A stretch of 64,000 nucleotides of DNA from Paludibacteraceae bacterium (GCA_017937025.1 JAGBEJ010000010.1:62001-126000), one strand, 5' to 3'. Counted from the first letter of the stretch, positions 16,870 through 25,741 are shown. Notes: generated from the letters alone by a model not told the origin. Translations and numbers: made by a program.

Positions 16870-18087
16870 TCATTTTAGACTTTTCTTCAAATCCGAAATG
16901 AACACGTCGATTTTCTCTTTTGTCACATGCTGCATCACCACTATGTGCGCCAAATCGCCGCCAAAGCGCTCATCATAGCCTTGCGCCAGATTGTATTTCT
17001 GCACAAGGTCGGGCGACGGACGTTTGAAAAACACGGTGTTGCTGTACTCATTCACCCAGCACGGATATTTAATCTTGTCCAATTGCTTTTTCAGATACGA
17101 TGTGCATTCCATCATCTGCGTGGCTTGCTTCGACCACTTGTCATAGCCCACAGTCTGAATAAGCCACCAGAACTTGAGCGGCTGCACGGCGTCGCGCGAG
17201 CAGTTAATCATGCGCATATTGCCGTTGAGATATGTGACATTGAACGAGTTCTGGTTATCATAGGTGTCGCGTGTGCAGAGGAAAAGACCGGACGGGCAGT
17301 CGATGCCGAAGAACTTATGCCCACTGATGGCGATGGAATTGAAGCGCATCTTCTCGTGGCTCACCATTGCTTTATGCACAGTGAACGGCAAATATCCTCC
17401 GAACAAAGCCGCATCCACATGACGATAGACCTCCATCTCGGGATGCTTGTCAAGCACGGCATTGAGCGCGGCCATATCGTCGATAGCGCCCTTGAATGTT
17501 GAGCCCATGGCATAAACCATCAGCACAGGACGCGATGTGTCAAGCGCCTTCTCTAATTCTTCTGGTATCATGCGCCCCATGTCGTCGCTCTTGACTAAAC
17601 GAATGTCGAGGTTCTGCAAATCGCATAGACGCATGTTGGAGTAATGGGCTTCGTCTGACACATAGACAACAGGCATTTTGCGCGTCTTGTTGTACAGATA
17701 TTTCGCTCCGAAGTATATGCCATGGCTATTGCCGTCAGTGCCGCTGTGTGTCACGATGCCCCACACATTATCCTTCTGAAATCCGTACAGAGGCGCGAAG
17801 AACTCGATTACTTCACGTTCGAAATAATGTGAAGAATACGGACTTGGCTCGTCTGTCATGGGGTCGCCTGCGTTATTGAGATTAACCAAGTCCATGCCCG
17901 AAGCCAAATACCACTCATAGAAGCCGTGCAGTTTCGAATCCTCGTTGACGGGATAGCCGAAAAATCTCTGTGTGGTTTGTTTCCAGGTACCCACCCACTC
18001 GTCTAATTCCTTGAATCCCGACGACTGCGCCGACACTCCATACGCAATGGCGAACAACGCAACAAATAAAGTAATGCGTGTTTTCAT
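16870..18087 (-). CDS. Exported PLP-dependent group II (histidine-type) decarboxylase
   Basis: The fold and motifs are those of PLP group II decarboxylases, closest in my memory to pyridoxal-dependent histidine decarboxylase. HSGTDGNSHGIYFG (residues 114-127) binds the cofactor phosphate, His148 in SDEAHYS would stack on the ring, Asp225 in HVDAALFGGYLPF would bind the pyridine nitrogen, and Lys258 in ISGHKFFG would form the Schiff base. The 405 residues include an N-terminal signal peptide (MKTRITLFVALFAIAYGVSAQ), so the enzyme should act outside the cytoplasm, which is unusual for a PLP enzyme. It lies 35 bp downstream of pepD, whose product releases histidine from X-His dipeptides. Other amino-acid substrates are possible. 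Confidence 0.8.
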   Translation of the reverse strand: MKTRITLFVALFAIAYGVSAQSSGFKELDEWVGTWKQTTQRFFGYPVNEDSKLHGFYEWYLASGMDLVNLNNAGDPMTDEPSPYSSHYFEREVIEFFAPLYGFQKDNVWGIVTHSGTDGNSHGIYFGAKYLYNKTRKMPVVYVSDEAHYSNMRLCDLQNLDIRLVKSDDMGRMIPEELEKALDTSRPVLMVYAMGSTFKGAIDDMAALNAVLDKHPEMEVYRHVDAALFGGYLPFTVHKAMVSHEKMRFNSIAISGHKFFGIDCPSGLFLCTRDTYDNQNSFNVTYLNGNMRMINCSRDAVQPLKFWWLIQTVGYDKWSKQATQMMECTSYLKKQLDKIKYPCWVNEYSNTVFFKRPSPDLVQKYNLAQGYDERFGGDLAHIVVMQHVTKEKIDVFISDLKKSLK

Positions 18088-18122
18088 ATTTGCTTATTTT
18101 TAATGGTTATCTACCAAAATTC

Positions 18123-19556
18123 TTACTTCACATTCTCCAGCACCTTGCCCAACAGATTGGCAAAGCGTGATACTGAAGCGATGTCCAGTTTCTCACCAGT
18201 GGAGTGAGGATGGCGCAATGTCGGTCCGACAGAGACTATGTCCATGCCGTCTCTCTTAGCCGCAATGATGCCGCATTCCAGTCCGGCGTGCATTGTATAG
18301 ACTCTCGGCTCTGTGCCGAAGAGCGACTTGTAGCTGTCCACCGTAATCCTCATCAGTTCCGAATCGTAATTCGGTGTCCATTCCACATACTCATCGATGA
18401 TTTTGACTTCAGCGCCTGCCATTGTATAGAGCGACTCCACGGTCTCATAAACCTCCGACATAGTGACCGCCCGCGCGCTACGCAACAGCATGCCGATGGT
18501 CACGCTGCCGTCCTCGGTTATTATAAATGAGTGATTGAGCGATGCCTCGACGTCAGCCTTGCCAGCCAAATGGCGGTAAACGCCGTCGGGCGCTCCGCAA
18601 ATGGCGTTTATTATGTCGTCCTGCACTTCCTCGGGAATCTGCTTGCTCGGCGTTTCCACAGCCTCGATCTCCAGCATTAGCCCATCATCCACACCGGCAT
18701 ACACGTCCTTCAGCTCCTTTTCCGCCATTCTAATGAATTCTATCATGTCCGCCACGCCTTCGTCCGGCACAGTCACCACCGCCACAGCCTCGCTCGGCAC
18801 AGCGTTGCGCAGCTTGCCGGCACTGAACGACACAAGCCTCGCCTCCATCTCCTTGACAGCCGTACGCAGCACTCTCGCCATAGCCTTTATCGCATTGGCA
18901 CGTTCCAGATGAATGTCCAGACCGGAGTGTCCGCCCTTCAACCCGTGCAGCGTGATGCGCAGAGCCACATCGCCTTCAGCCACATCCGACTGCACGAACT
19001 TCCACACACAGTCCACTGCCGTGCCGCCTGCGCCGCCGATGCAGACCTCGCCTTCCTGCTCGGAGTCGAGGTTTATCATCAGGTTGCTGTCTATGTTATT
19101 AATGTCGAGAGCCGTTGCGCCGAGCATGCTTGTCTCCTCGTCCACAGTGAAGAACAGTTCGAGCGGACCATGCTCCGCAGATGTCGCCGCAGCCATAGCC
19201 GCCGCCACTCCTATGCCGTCGTCGGCGCCGAGCGTCGTGCCCTTGGCGGTGAGCCACTCCACGCCGTCCTCGGTTATCTTCTCGGTCAGTATCGGGTCCT
19301 TGGTCCAGTCGTGCTTCACGCCCTCGGCAGTCTGCGGCACCATGTCCATGTGCGCCTGAAGGCAAACGCTCCTGCAAGCCTCTCTGCCAGCCGTCGCCGG
19401 CACTTTCACTATCACGCTGCCAGCCTCGTCGCTGAAGGCGTGAAAGCCGTTGTCCTCAGCCCAGTCCAAGATATAGCGGCGCACTGCATCCATATACCCC
19501 GACGGACGCGGAACTTTGCATAATTCATCGAACCTTTTCCACAATGTATTTTCCAT
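18123..19556 (-). CDS. pepD: Aminoacyl-histidine dipeptidase (M20 family)
   Basis: PepD is a zinc aminopeptidase of family M20 that cleaves X-His dipeptides such as carnosine in the cytoplasm. The 477 residues are close to the usual ~485. Metal-ligand motifs are CLQAHMDMVPQ near residue 66, GTTLGADDGIGVAAAMA near 105, FTVDEETSMLGA near 136 and NLDSEQEGEVCIGGAGG near 162; GHSGLDIHLERANAIK lies in the lid-domain region. The C-terminal part has MHAGLECGIIAAK and GPTLRHPHSTGEKLDI. It is followed after 35 bp by the secreted decarboxylase gene on the same strand, suggesting a shared role in histidine-peptide use. Confidence 0.95.
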   Translation of the reverse strand: MENTLWKRFDELCKVPRPSGYMDAVRRYILDWAEDNGFHAFSDEAGSVIVKVPATAGREACRSVCLQAHMDMVPQTAEGVKHDWTKDPILTEKITEDGVEWLTAKGTTLGADDGIGVAAAMAAATSAEHGPLELFFTVDEETSMLGATALDINNIDSNLMINLDSEQEGEVCIGGAGGTAVDCVWKFVQSDVAEGDVALRITLHGLKGGHSGLDIHLERANAIKAMARVLRTAVKEMEARLVSFSAGKLRNAVPSEAVAVVTVPDEGVADMIEFIRMAEKELKDVYAGVDDGLMLEIEAVETPSKQIPEEVQDDIINAICGAPDGVYRHLAGKADVEASLNHSFIITEDGSVTIGMLLRSARAVTMSEVYETVESLYTMAGAEVKIIDEYVEWTPNYDSELMRITVDSYKSLFGTEPRVYTMHAGLECGIIAAKRDGMDIVSVGPTLRHPHSTGEKLDIASVSRFANLLGKVLENVK

Positions 19557-19606
19557 TTTATTTTATGTTTTATGTTTTATGCTTTGCAATGATAGGCAAA
19601 AACGCA

Positions 19607-19614
19607 TAATTTTG
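19607..19614 (+). promoter_or_regulatory. -7 box of the nfnA-nfnB operon
   Basis: TAATTTTG fits TAnnTTTG and sits 33 bp before the ATG at 19648. Confidence 0.6.
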
Positions 19615-19647
19615 CGCACCAATCATTCAACTTTATAATAATCAATT

Positions 19648-20469
19648 ATGAATAAAATCGTACGCAAAGAACGATTTTCCGAGAAAGTGGTGCGTCTTGA
19701 CATCGAAGCGCCGCTTATAGCACGTTCCCGCAAACCAGGCAACTTCGTCATCGTGAAAATCGACGACAAGGGCGAGAGAATCCCGTTGACAATAGCCTCA
19801 TCGGACACAGAGAAAGGTACAATAACATTAGTAGTGCAAGCAGTCGGACACTCGTCTGCAAGACTGTGCGAGCTTAACGAAGGCGAGACAATCGCCGACG
19901 TCGTAGGTCCGCTGGGCCGCCCTACCGACATACGCAACTACGGAACGGTGGTGTGCGCAGCCGGAGGAGTCGGCACTGCCCCAATGCTCCCTATCATTGA
20001 GGCGATGAAGAAGGCAGGCAACAAGGTGATAGCCGTGCTGGCTGCAAGAACAAAGGATCTCATAATCCTTGAGGACCAAGTGAGAGAATTCGCCGACGAG
20101 GTGGTGATAATGACCGACGACGGCTCATACGGCACCAAGGGACTTGTGACCAACGGTGTGGAGAACATCATAAACAGAGAGAAAGTCGATTTGTGTGTGA
20201 CTATCGGCCCTGCGATAATGATGAAGTTCGTCTCGCTGCTCACCAAGAAATACGAGGTGCCTACCATCGCATCGCTCAACACCATCATGGTGGACGGAAC
20301 AGGAATGTGCGGCGCATGCCGTGTGACTGTCGGAGGCAAGACAAAGTTCGTCTGCGTTGACGGTCCGGAGTTCGACGCTCACCAAGTGGACTTCGACGAG
20401 ATGATGATGCGTCTCGGAGCATACAGAGACCTGGAGGCTGAAGAAATGAAGAAGCCTCTGCGCTATTAA
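19648..20469 (+). CDS. nfnA: FAD/NAD-binding [2Fe-2S] subunit, NfnA-type
   Basis: This protein belongs to the group annotated as sulfide/dihydroorotate-dehydrogenase-like FAD/NAD-binding protein or NfnA. NfnA pairs with NfnB in the electron-bifurcating NADH-dependent ferredoxin:NADP+ oxidoreductase. The 273 residues show an FAD domain (IARSRKPGNFVIVKIDDKGERIPLTIAS), an NAD-binding segment (AAGGVGTAPMLPIIEAMKKAG near residue 110), and C-terminal cysteines for a [2Fe-2S] cluster in GTGMCGACRVTV and FVCVDGPEFD. The next gene, 24 bp on, is the NfnB/glutamate-synthase-small-subunit-like partner. Which role it has, Nfn or glutamate synthase, cannot be told from sequence alone. Confidence 0.85.
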   Translation: MNKIVRKERFSEKVVRLDIEAPLIARSRKPGNFVIVKIDDKGERIPLTIASSDTEKGTITLVVQAVGHSSARLCELNEGETIADVVGPLGRPTDIRNYGTVVCAAGGVGTAPMLPIIEAMKKAGNKVIAVLAARTKDLIILEDQVREFADEVVIMTDDGSYGTKGLVTNGVENIINREKVDLCVTIGPAIMMKFVSLLTKKYEVPTIASLNTIMVDGTGMCGACRVTVGGKTKFVCVDGPEFDAHQVDFDEMMMRLGAYRDLEAEEMKKPLRY

Positions 20470-20493
20470 TCACCCCAATAATCATTATTAATT

Positions 20494-21939
20494 ATGGAAG
20501 ATAGAAATGCAGCTTGGAGAATAGAGTTGCGCAACAGCATAAAACCAAAGGAGCGCACCGCCATAGAGCGCATCCCAATGAACGAACTCGACCCTGACTA
20601 CCGCCGCAGAAGCCGCGAGGAAGTGAACCAAGGTCTGACCGAGGAGCAAGCCGTGAAGGAGGCGTCAAGATGTCTCGACTGCGGCAAGCCTATGTGTACC
20701 GTCGGATGTCCAGTGTCAATCGACATCCCGGGATTCATCAAGAACATAGAGCGAGGCGAATTCCTCGAGGCTGCCAAGATACTGAAGAAGACAAGCGCGC
20801 TGCCAGCTGTGTGCGGACGTGTGTGCCCACAGGAGAAGCAGTGCGAGAGCCAGTGCATCCACCTGAAGATGGGCGGCAAGGCTGTGGCTATAGGAAACCT
20901 CGAAAGATTCGCTGCCGACTACGAGCGCAACAGCGGCAAGGCATCGCTGCCTGAGTGCCAGCCAAGCAACGGCATCAAGGTGGGAATCATCGGCTCGGGA
21001 CCTTCGGGACTCTCATGCGCTGGCGACCTCATAAAGCTCGGCTACGACGTGACCGTGTTCGAGGCACTGCACGAGATAGGCGGAGTGCTGAAGTACGGAA
21101 TCCCAGAGTTCCGTCTGCCTAACAAGGTGGTTGACGTAGAAATCGACAGCCTGCGCAAGATGGGCGTGAAGTTCGTGGCAGACTGCATCGTGGGCAAGAC
21201 AATCTCCGTAGAGGACCTGCAGAAGGATGGCTTCAAGTGCCTGTTCGTAGGTAGCGGAGCCGGACTGCCAAGATTCATGAACATACCGGGCGAGAACTAC
21301 ATAAACGTGCTCTCTTCCAACGAGTACCTGACACGTGTCAACCTCATGGACGCATCGAATCCAGAGACCGACACTCCTGTCTATAAAGGCAAGAACGTAG
21401 TCGTAGTGGGCGGTGGAAATACAGCCATGGACTCTGTGAGAACGGCATTGAGACTCGGCGCCGAGACAGCGACTATCGTCTATCGCCGCTCCGAGCAGGA
21501 GATGCCAGCCCGACTCGAGGAGGTGCACCACGCAAAGGCAGAGGGCGTAAGATTCCTCACACTGCACAACCCTATCGAGTACCTCGCCGACGAGAAGGGA
21601 CGCGTAAAGCAGGTCAAGCTGCAGAAGATGGAGCTCGGCGAGCCTGACGAGTCTGGAAGAAGAAAGCCGGTCGAGATACCAGGAGCGATAGAGACGCTTG
21701 ACGCGGACTTGGTAATCGTAGCCATAGGCGTGTCGCCTAACCCAATCGTGCCAAGCTCAATAAAGGGTCTGAACGTGACTTCAAAGGGCACAATCGTGGT
21801 GAACGACAACATGCAGAGCGACACAATCCCTACAATCTTCGCCGGCGGCGACATTGTGAGAGGCGGCGCGACTGTGATACTTGCAATGGGCGACGGAAGA
21901 AAGGCCGCTGCAGCTATCCACGAGTATCTTTCGAAGTAA
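20494..21939 (+). CDS. gltA: NfnB / NADPH-dependent glutamate synthase small-subunit-like protein
   Basis: The protein is a flavin- and iron-sulfur-containing NADPH oxidoreductase of the GltD/NfnB family, 481 residues. The N-terminal cluster cysteines lie in CLDCGKPMCTVGCPVSIDIP near residue 57 and CGRVCPQEKQCESQC near residue 108. The FAD-binding Rossmann motif is GIIGSGPSGLSCAGDL near 165, and the NADPH-binding one is VVVVGGGNTAMDSVRTALRLGA near 305. The end (FAGGDIVRGGATVILAMGDGRKAAAAIHEYLSK) is typical. No large glutamate synthase subunit is adjacent, and pairing with nfnA suggests an NfnAB complex. Its last 26 bases lie in a 32-bp direct repeat that also occurs at 23182-23213. Confidence 0.9.
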   Translation: MEDRNAAWRIELRNSIKPKERTAIERIPMNELDPDYRRRSREEVNQGLTEEQAVKEASRCLDCGKPMCTVGCPVSIDIPGFIKNIERGEFLEAAKILKKTSALPAVCGRVCPQEKQCESQCIHLKMGGKAVAIGNLERFAADYERNSGKASLPECQPSNGIKVGIIGSGPSGLSCAGDLIKLGYDVTVFEALHEIGGVLKYGIPEFRLPNKVVDVEIDSLRKMGVKFVADCIVGKTISVEDLQKDGFKCLFVGSGAGLPRFMNIPGENYINVLSSNEYLTRVNLMDASNPETDTPVYKGKNVVVVGGGNTAMDSVRTALRLGAETATIVYRRSEQEMPARLEEVHHAKAEGVRFLTLHNPIEYLADEKGRVKQVKLQKMELGEPDESGRRKPVEIPGAIETLDADLVIVAIGVSPNPIVPSSIKGLNVTSKGTIVVNDNMQSDTIPTIFAGGDIVRGGATVILAMGDGRKAAAAIHEYLSK

Positions 21940-21945
21940 AAGAAC
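21914..21945 (+). repeat. Direct repeat, left copy (3' end of gltA)
   Basis: A 32-bp sequence running from CTATCCAC to AAAGAAC covers the last codons and stop of gltA. It recurs at 23182-23213 with one mismatch (C to T). Confidence 0.95.
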
Positions 21946-21998
21946 GCGCAGGCATAAGCCACCATTTTTAGGTTAATAACATTCAAAACACATTAGTT

Positions 21999-22038
21999 AG
22001 AAGATTACCGATGGGAAACCACCGATAATCTTCTTTTC
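21999..22038 (+). terminator. Hairpin before the acyltransferase gene
   Basis: AGAAGATTA and TAATCTTCT pair, with CG/CG extending the stem, followed by TTTC. It probably ends the nfnA-gltA transcript. Confidence 0.6.
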
Positions 22039-22051
22039 AAATTATATTAGC

Positions 22052-23174
22052 ATGAACGCTCAATTTAGAATACTCCAAGCATTCGCTATTATTCTTGTCG
22101 TTTTAGGACATGTGAATGAACCTGTGAGAGGATTTGACAAATTTTTCCACATATACTCATATCACATGGCTTTGTTCATGTTTATCTCTGGATACTTTTT
22201 CAAAGAAGATAATGCGATTAACATAAGACAATACTCCCTAAAGAAAATCAAACATTTAGTCATACCATATTTCATATACAATTTGATATATGGCATCATT
22301 AATACATCATTAAAAGCAAAAGGTATAATAACATACGGAGAAGATTTAAATCTTAAGTCATTTTTTATAGAAAGCTGGATAACTGGTCATCAATACATAT
22401 TTAATCTTGCAACCTGGTTCGTATTAACGCTATTTATAACAGAAATAGCATATGCTGGACTTTATAAGTCAACAAGAAGATATAACGTACACAATTCCAA
22501 ATATTTAAGTGTCACACTATTATTAATAGGCATCATTGTCATGGCGCTGTCCAAACATGGTTACTTTTATAACGACACATTTACAAAAGCCCCTATCCTT
22601 CTACCAGTATTCAGAGTGCTCTTTTTCTTACCTTTCTTTCACATCGGCTTCCTATATTAAGACTCACTATGAGGAAAAAGACTCCGAGAATATTTTCATA
22701 AAACTCATCTGCCTAATTTCATGCATTGTTCTGATACATACGGTAAGCGGAGATCTATTTCCTATTGATTATGACTACGTCGCTGCTTTTATGGATTTCA
22801 GGGGGCATTATATCACTCCATATATAACATCATTCATTGGAATATTCACTTGGTTATACATATCCAAACTATTATCCAAATACAAAGTTGTAAATAACGC
22901 AGTTGTGAGAAAAATTGGCGAATGCAGTTGGGATATAATGGCACACCATTTATTCATACTCTTTCTAATCAACTATTTCTTATCAACACGAAATCTCAAC
23001 GATTTTGATTATGAAACATTCAGAAACACCATATGGTACACATATACCTCTGGATCAAAATACCAACTAATTATATATTATATTCTTGCCATATCTATCC
23101 CTGTTTTCATAAGATTCATAATCGATATTTCTAAAAACAAAATATCACAAATATTAAAAATGAGAAAGCAATAA
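22052..23174 (+). pseudogene. Acyltransferase 3 family membrane protein, frameshifted
   Basis: The N-terminal frame (from ATG 22052) has the acyltransferase-3 start FRILQAFAIILVVLGHVNEP with the catalytic-type His, and SYHMALFMFISGYFF, then membrane helices. It stops at 22658-22660 after FFHIGFLY. The C-terminal half continues in another frame (YIKTHYEEKDSENIF... to 23174), with more helices and the ECSWDIMAHHLFILFLIN segment. Together they give a protein of about 370 residues, normal for the family, so one base has been gained or lost near 22645-22660. No homopolymer explains it. Such enzymes O-acylate surface sugars. A sequencing error would restore an intact gene. Confidence 0.8.
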
Positions 23175-23181
23175 AAAGCTC

Positions 23182-23213
23182 CTATCCATGAGTATCTTTC
23201 GAAGTAAAAGAAC
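23182..23213 (+). repeat. Direct repeat, right copy
   Basis: Second copy of the 32-bp gltA 3'-end sequence (see 21914-21945), outside any gene, marking the right edge of the acyltransferase island. Confidence 0.95.
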
Positions 23214-23237
23214 ACTTAAATAATAAAAAAACGTGAA

Positions 23238-23272
23238 AATGCGGGTGGTTTCAGCCATCCGCTTTCTTTTTG
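23238..23272 (+). terminator. Hairpin terminator downstream of the island
   Basis: GCGGGTGG pairs with (G)CCATCCGC around TTTCA, followed by TTTCTTTTTG. It may be the original terminator of the nfnA-gltA operon, displaced by the insertion. Confidence 0.65.
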
Positions 23273-23297
23273 CGCATATTCTACACAGGGAATACAG

Positions 23298-23305
23298 TAT
23301 CTTTG
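23298..23305 (+). promoter_or_regulatory. -7 box of the 628-aa type IX cargo gene
   Basis: TATCTTTG ends 10 bp before the ATG at 23316. A start 6-7 bases downstream leaves a leader of only about 4 nt. Confidence 0.6.
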
Positions 23306-23315
23306 TAGAATAGCA

Positions 23316-25202
23316 ATGACAAAACTCCGCCACATAACGACTATTCTGTTCATTCTGCTATCAGCCATGACAGCCGATGCCCTATCCGCTGACTTCACAA
23401 CAGAGGGCAAGACATTCTGGCTCAGCTTCATGGGACTGACCGACGGATACCTGAAGGGTGCAGGCGGAAACATAGAGCCGTTCGTGCTCGTCGCCTCAAA
23501 AAACAACTGCACAGGAACCATCACAAACCCGATGACCGGATGGAGCCAGTCATTCAACGTGCAAGCCGGCAAAGTAATAAGAATCGATGTGCCGCAAGAG
23601 GAGGGCTACTGCGACGCCAACGGCATAGACACCGTAGGATACTACAACAAAGGCCTTGTGCTGACCACATCCGACACCGCCAGCGTATATATCGGCAACT
23701 ACCAGCCATACTCGTTCGACGCGTCGGTCGTGCTGCCTATACAGTCGCTCGGAACGGACTACAGAGTGGCGTCGTACAACAGTTCAGCCAGAGGCACATT
23801 CACCGTAGTCGCCACAGAAGACGACACCAAGGTGGATGTAACATTCTCAGCCCAAGTCTATAATTGGCACGACGAGATATTCAAAGAAGGCGAGACATAC
23901 TCGTTCACACTCAACCGCGGACAAGCGCTGCTGGTGGCGGGCAAGAAAATGCTCGGCTCGAGAGTGCGCTCGCACGACTGCAAGCCCGTGGCGCTGTTCT
24001 CTGGCAACTACTGCCCGTACATACCCGAGGACTGCCCTGCATGCGACGTGCTGGTGGAGCAGATTCCGCCGATGAGAGCATGGGGCAAGAACTTCATTGT
24101 GAGTCCGACTGTGGAGAGAGAAAGGGACAGCCGCATCGTGGTGCAGCCTAAGGAAACAGCCACAGTGCATGTGACGAGCGGCAACAAACTCGACACAACC
24201 GCCACGCTCACCGGCAACGAGTTTCTTGAATTCGAGATTGGCGAGTCGCCAGCCATGGTGTCGGCCGACCAGCCTATAGCCGTGACACAGTACGCCATAG
24301 GCGGCATGTGCTCCGGACTCGGCGACCCGTTCATGATATGGGTCAACCCTATGGAGCAGGCAGTGAAGAAATCGGTGTTCTCGCCATGCCCGTCATCGCA
24401 CATCAACAACCACTATGTACAAGTGATAGTGCCGACATCAGCCGTGCCGCTGACAAGGCTCGACAACAACCTCATAGCCGACAAATTCAAGCCTATACCT
24501 GCCAACAGAAACTACTCGGCAGCGAGAATACGGATAACACCGCAGCCGCACACCGTGTCAAACGACAGCGGACTGATGGCGTACGTTTACGGATATTCCG
24601 ACATGAGCTCCGACGACTACAGCTACGAAAGCTACGGATACTTCACCGGCACATCGGTGAACAACATGGAGGACGTCGCCTACATTCCCGACGAGATACA
24701 CCAGTACACCAGCAACGACATGCTCGTGTTCGACAGGGAAATAAGGTCTGAATTCACTTCTGTAAACTGGCGTCTCAACGGCAAAGACATAGCAGTCGAT
24801 GGCAGCGACGAGCCTGTTTACACCGTGGAAATACCGATGTCGGAACTAGCCGAAGGGCATAACAAACTGGAAATGATAATAAACCGCACATGCGCGACCG
24901 ACATCATAACATACGGCTTCTACTTCACGATATGTCCGCCTATAGAAATACCGAAATACTTCACCCCTAACGGCGACGGCGACAACGACTGTTACGTGAT
25001 AAAGAATTTCGACTGCTACGAATCGGCATCTGTCACCATATTCGACAGATACGGAAAGCCTATCGCCAAGTATCCGTCGTCGGTCAACTCGTGGGACGGC
25101 AAATACAACGGTGTCGATATGCCTTCCGACTCCTACTGGTACGAGATAAAAATCCCGGAATTAAGCAAAAGGATTGTGGATTACTTCCTGCTGAAAAGAT
25201 AG
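23316..25202 (+). CDS. Secreted protein, IgGFc-binding-like region plus type IX (gliding-type) C-terminal domain
   Basis: The 628-residue protein has a signal peptide (MTKLRHITTILFILLSAMTADALS). A long beta-rich region (residues ~27-330) follows with TEGKTFWLSFM, VLTTSDTASVYIGNY, GTDYRVASYNSS and VLVEQIPPMRAWGKNFIVSP, resembling the IgGFc-binding N-terminal family. The last ~90 residues are a type B sorting domain of the gliding-motility C-terminal kind: YFTPNGDGDNDCYVI, ASVTIFDRYGKPIAKY, SWDGKYNGVDMPSDSYWYEI. This marks it as a type IX secretion cargo, consistent with porQ in the window. Its ligand is unknown. The stop codon directly abuts the convergent cdd stop. Confidence 0.85.
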   Translation: MTKLRHITTILFILLSAMTADALSADFTTEGKTFWLSFMGLTDGYLKGAGGNIEPFVLVASKNNCTGTITNPMTGWSQSFNVQAGKVIRIDVPQEEGYCDANGIDTVGYYNKGLVLTTSDTASVYIGNYQPYSFDASVVLPIQSLGTDYRVASYNSSARGTFTVVATEDDTKVDVTFSAQVYNWHDEIFKEGETYSFTLNRGQALLVAGKKMLGSRVRSHDCKPVALFSGNYCPYIPEDCPACDVLVEQIPPMRAWGKNFIVSPTVERERDSRIVVQPKETATVHVTSGNKLDTTATLTGNEFLEFEIGESPAMVSADQPIAVTQYAIGGMCSGLGDPFMIWVNPMEQAVKKSVFSPCPSSHINNHYVQVIVPTSAVPLTRLDNNLIADKFKPIPANRNYSAARIRITPQPHTVSNDSGLMAYVYGYSDMSSDDYSYESYGYFTGTSVNNMEDVAYIPDEIHQYTSNDMLVFDREIRSEFTSVNWRLNGKDIAVDGSDEPVYTVEIPMSELAEGHNKLEMIINRTCATDIITYGFYFTICPPIEIPKYFTPNGDGDNDCYVIKNFDCYESASVTIFDRYGKPIAKYPSSVNSWDGKYNGVDMPSDSYWYEIKIPELSKRIVDYFLLKR

Positions 25203-25688
25203 TCACTTGCCGCCGAGCGACTCCGAACCGAACGAAAGCGGCAGAAGGCATGAAGCCGACTCCACCAGGAAACATTCCTTACGACCGTACATCAGAATCT
25301 GCATCTTAACACCGAACCTCTGCTCCGTCTCGCGAAGCACCTGACGGCAGCTGCCGCACGGAGTTATAGGCGAATCGGTGAACACGCCGCCGCTCTTAGC
25401 CACGATAACGAGTTTTGTCACAGCCTCGGCGCTATGCTTGGCGTTGGCATGAAAGACTGCCACACGCTCGGCGCACAGTCCAGACGGATAAGCTGCATTC
25501 TCCTGGTTGCTGCCTATCTCCACATGTCCGCCGTCTGTAAGCACAGCCGCGCCCACGCTGAACCGCGAGTAAGGCGAGTAAGCATGCTCGGCAGCGTCCT
25601 TGGCGGCAACTACCAGGCTCTGCCACTCCTGCGGCAGCGACTCCGGACTCAACTTTTCGTAAGTGAATGTAACTTGTGACAAACTCAT
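25203..25688 (-). CDS. cdd: Cytidine deaminase
   Basis: Cdd converts cytidine and deoxycytidine to uridine forms in pyrimidine salvage. Zinc-site motifs are NAAYPSGLCAERVAVFHA near residue 64 (Cys ligand and catalytic Glu) and PITPCGSCRQVL near residue 107 (two Cys ligands). The 161 residues match the longer homotetrameric form found in Bacteroidales. The N-terminal AYSPYSRFSVGAAVL binds substrate. It is transcribed divergently from the glucosaminidase gene and ends flush against the upstream type IX cargo gene. Confidence 0.95.
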   Translation of the reverse strand: MSLSQVTFTYEKLSPESLPQEWQSLVVAAKDAAEHAYSPYSRFSVGAAVLTDGGHVEIGSNQENAAYPSGLCAERVAVFHANAKHSAEAVTKLVIVAKSGGVFTDSPITPCGSCRQVLRETEQRFGVKMQILMYGRKECFLVESASCLLPLSFGSESLGGK

Positions 25689-25710
25689 TTTCTTTTGGTC
25701 ATATCTTCGG

Positions 25711-25718
25711 CAAACATA
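25711..25718 (-). promoter_or_regulatory. -7 box of cdd
   Basis: TATGTTTG on the minus strand fits TAnnTTTG; the leader would be about 16 nt. Confidence 0.5.
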
Positions 25719-25741
25719 ACAAAACTATTGGATAATTATGT

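Larger units (their letters stand above)
21946..23181 (+). mobile_element. Low-GC island with an acyltransferase, flanked by 32-bp direct repeats
   Basis: About 1.24 kb of AT-rich DNA sits between two copies of the gltA 3' end. Its base composition differs sharply from gltA and from the type IX cargo gene on either side. It holds one disrupted acyltransferase gene and a hairpin (21999-22038, AGAAGATTA/TAATCTTCT then T4) before it. No integrase, transposase or terminal inverted repeat is visible. Insertion into the 3' end of a gene with restoration of that end is typical of site-specific integration, but homologous or slipped recombination could give the same repeat. Confidence 0.6.
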
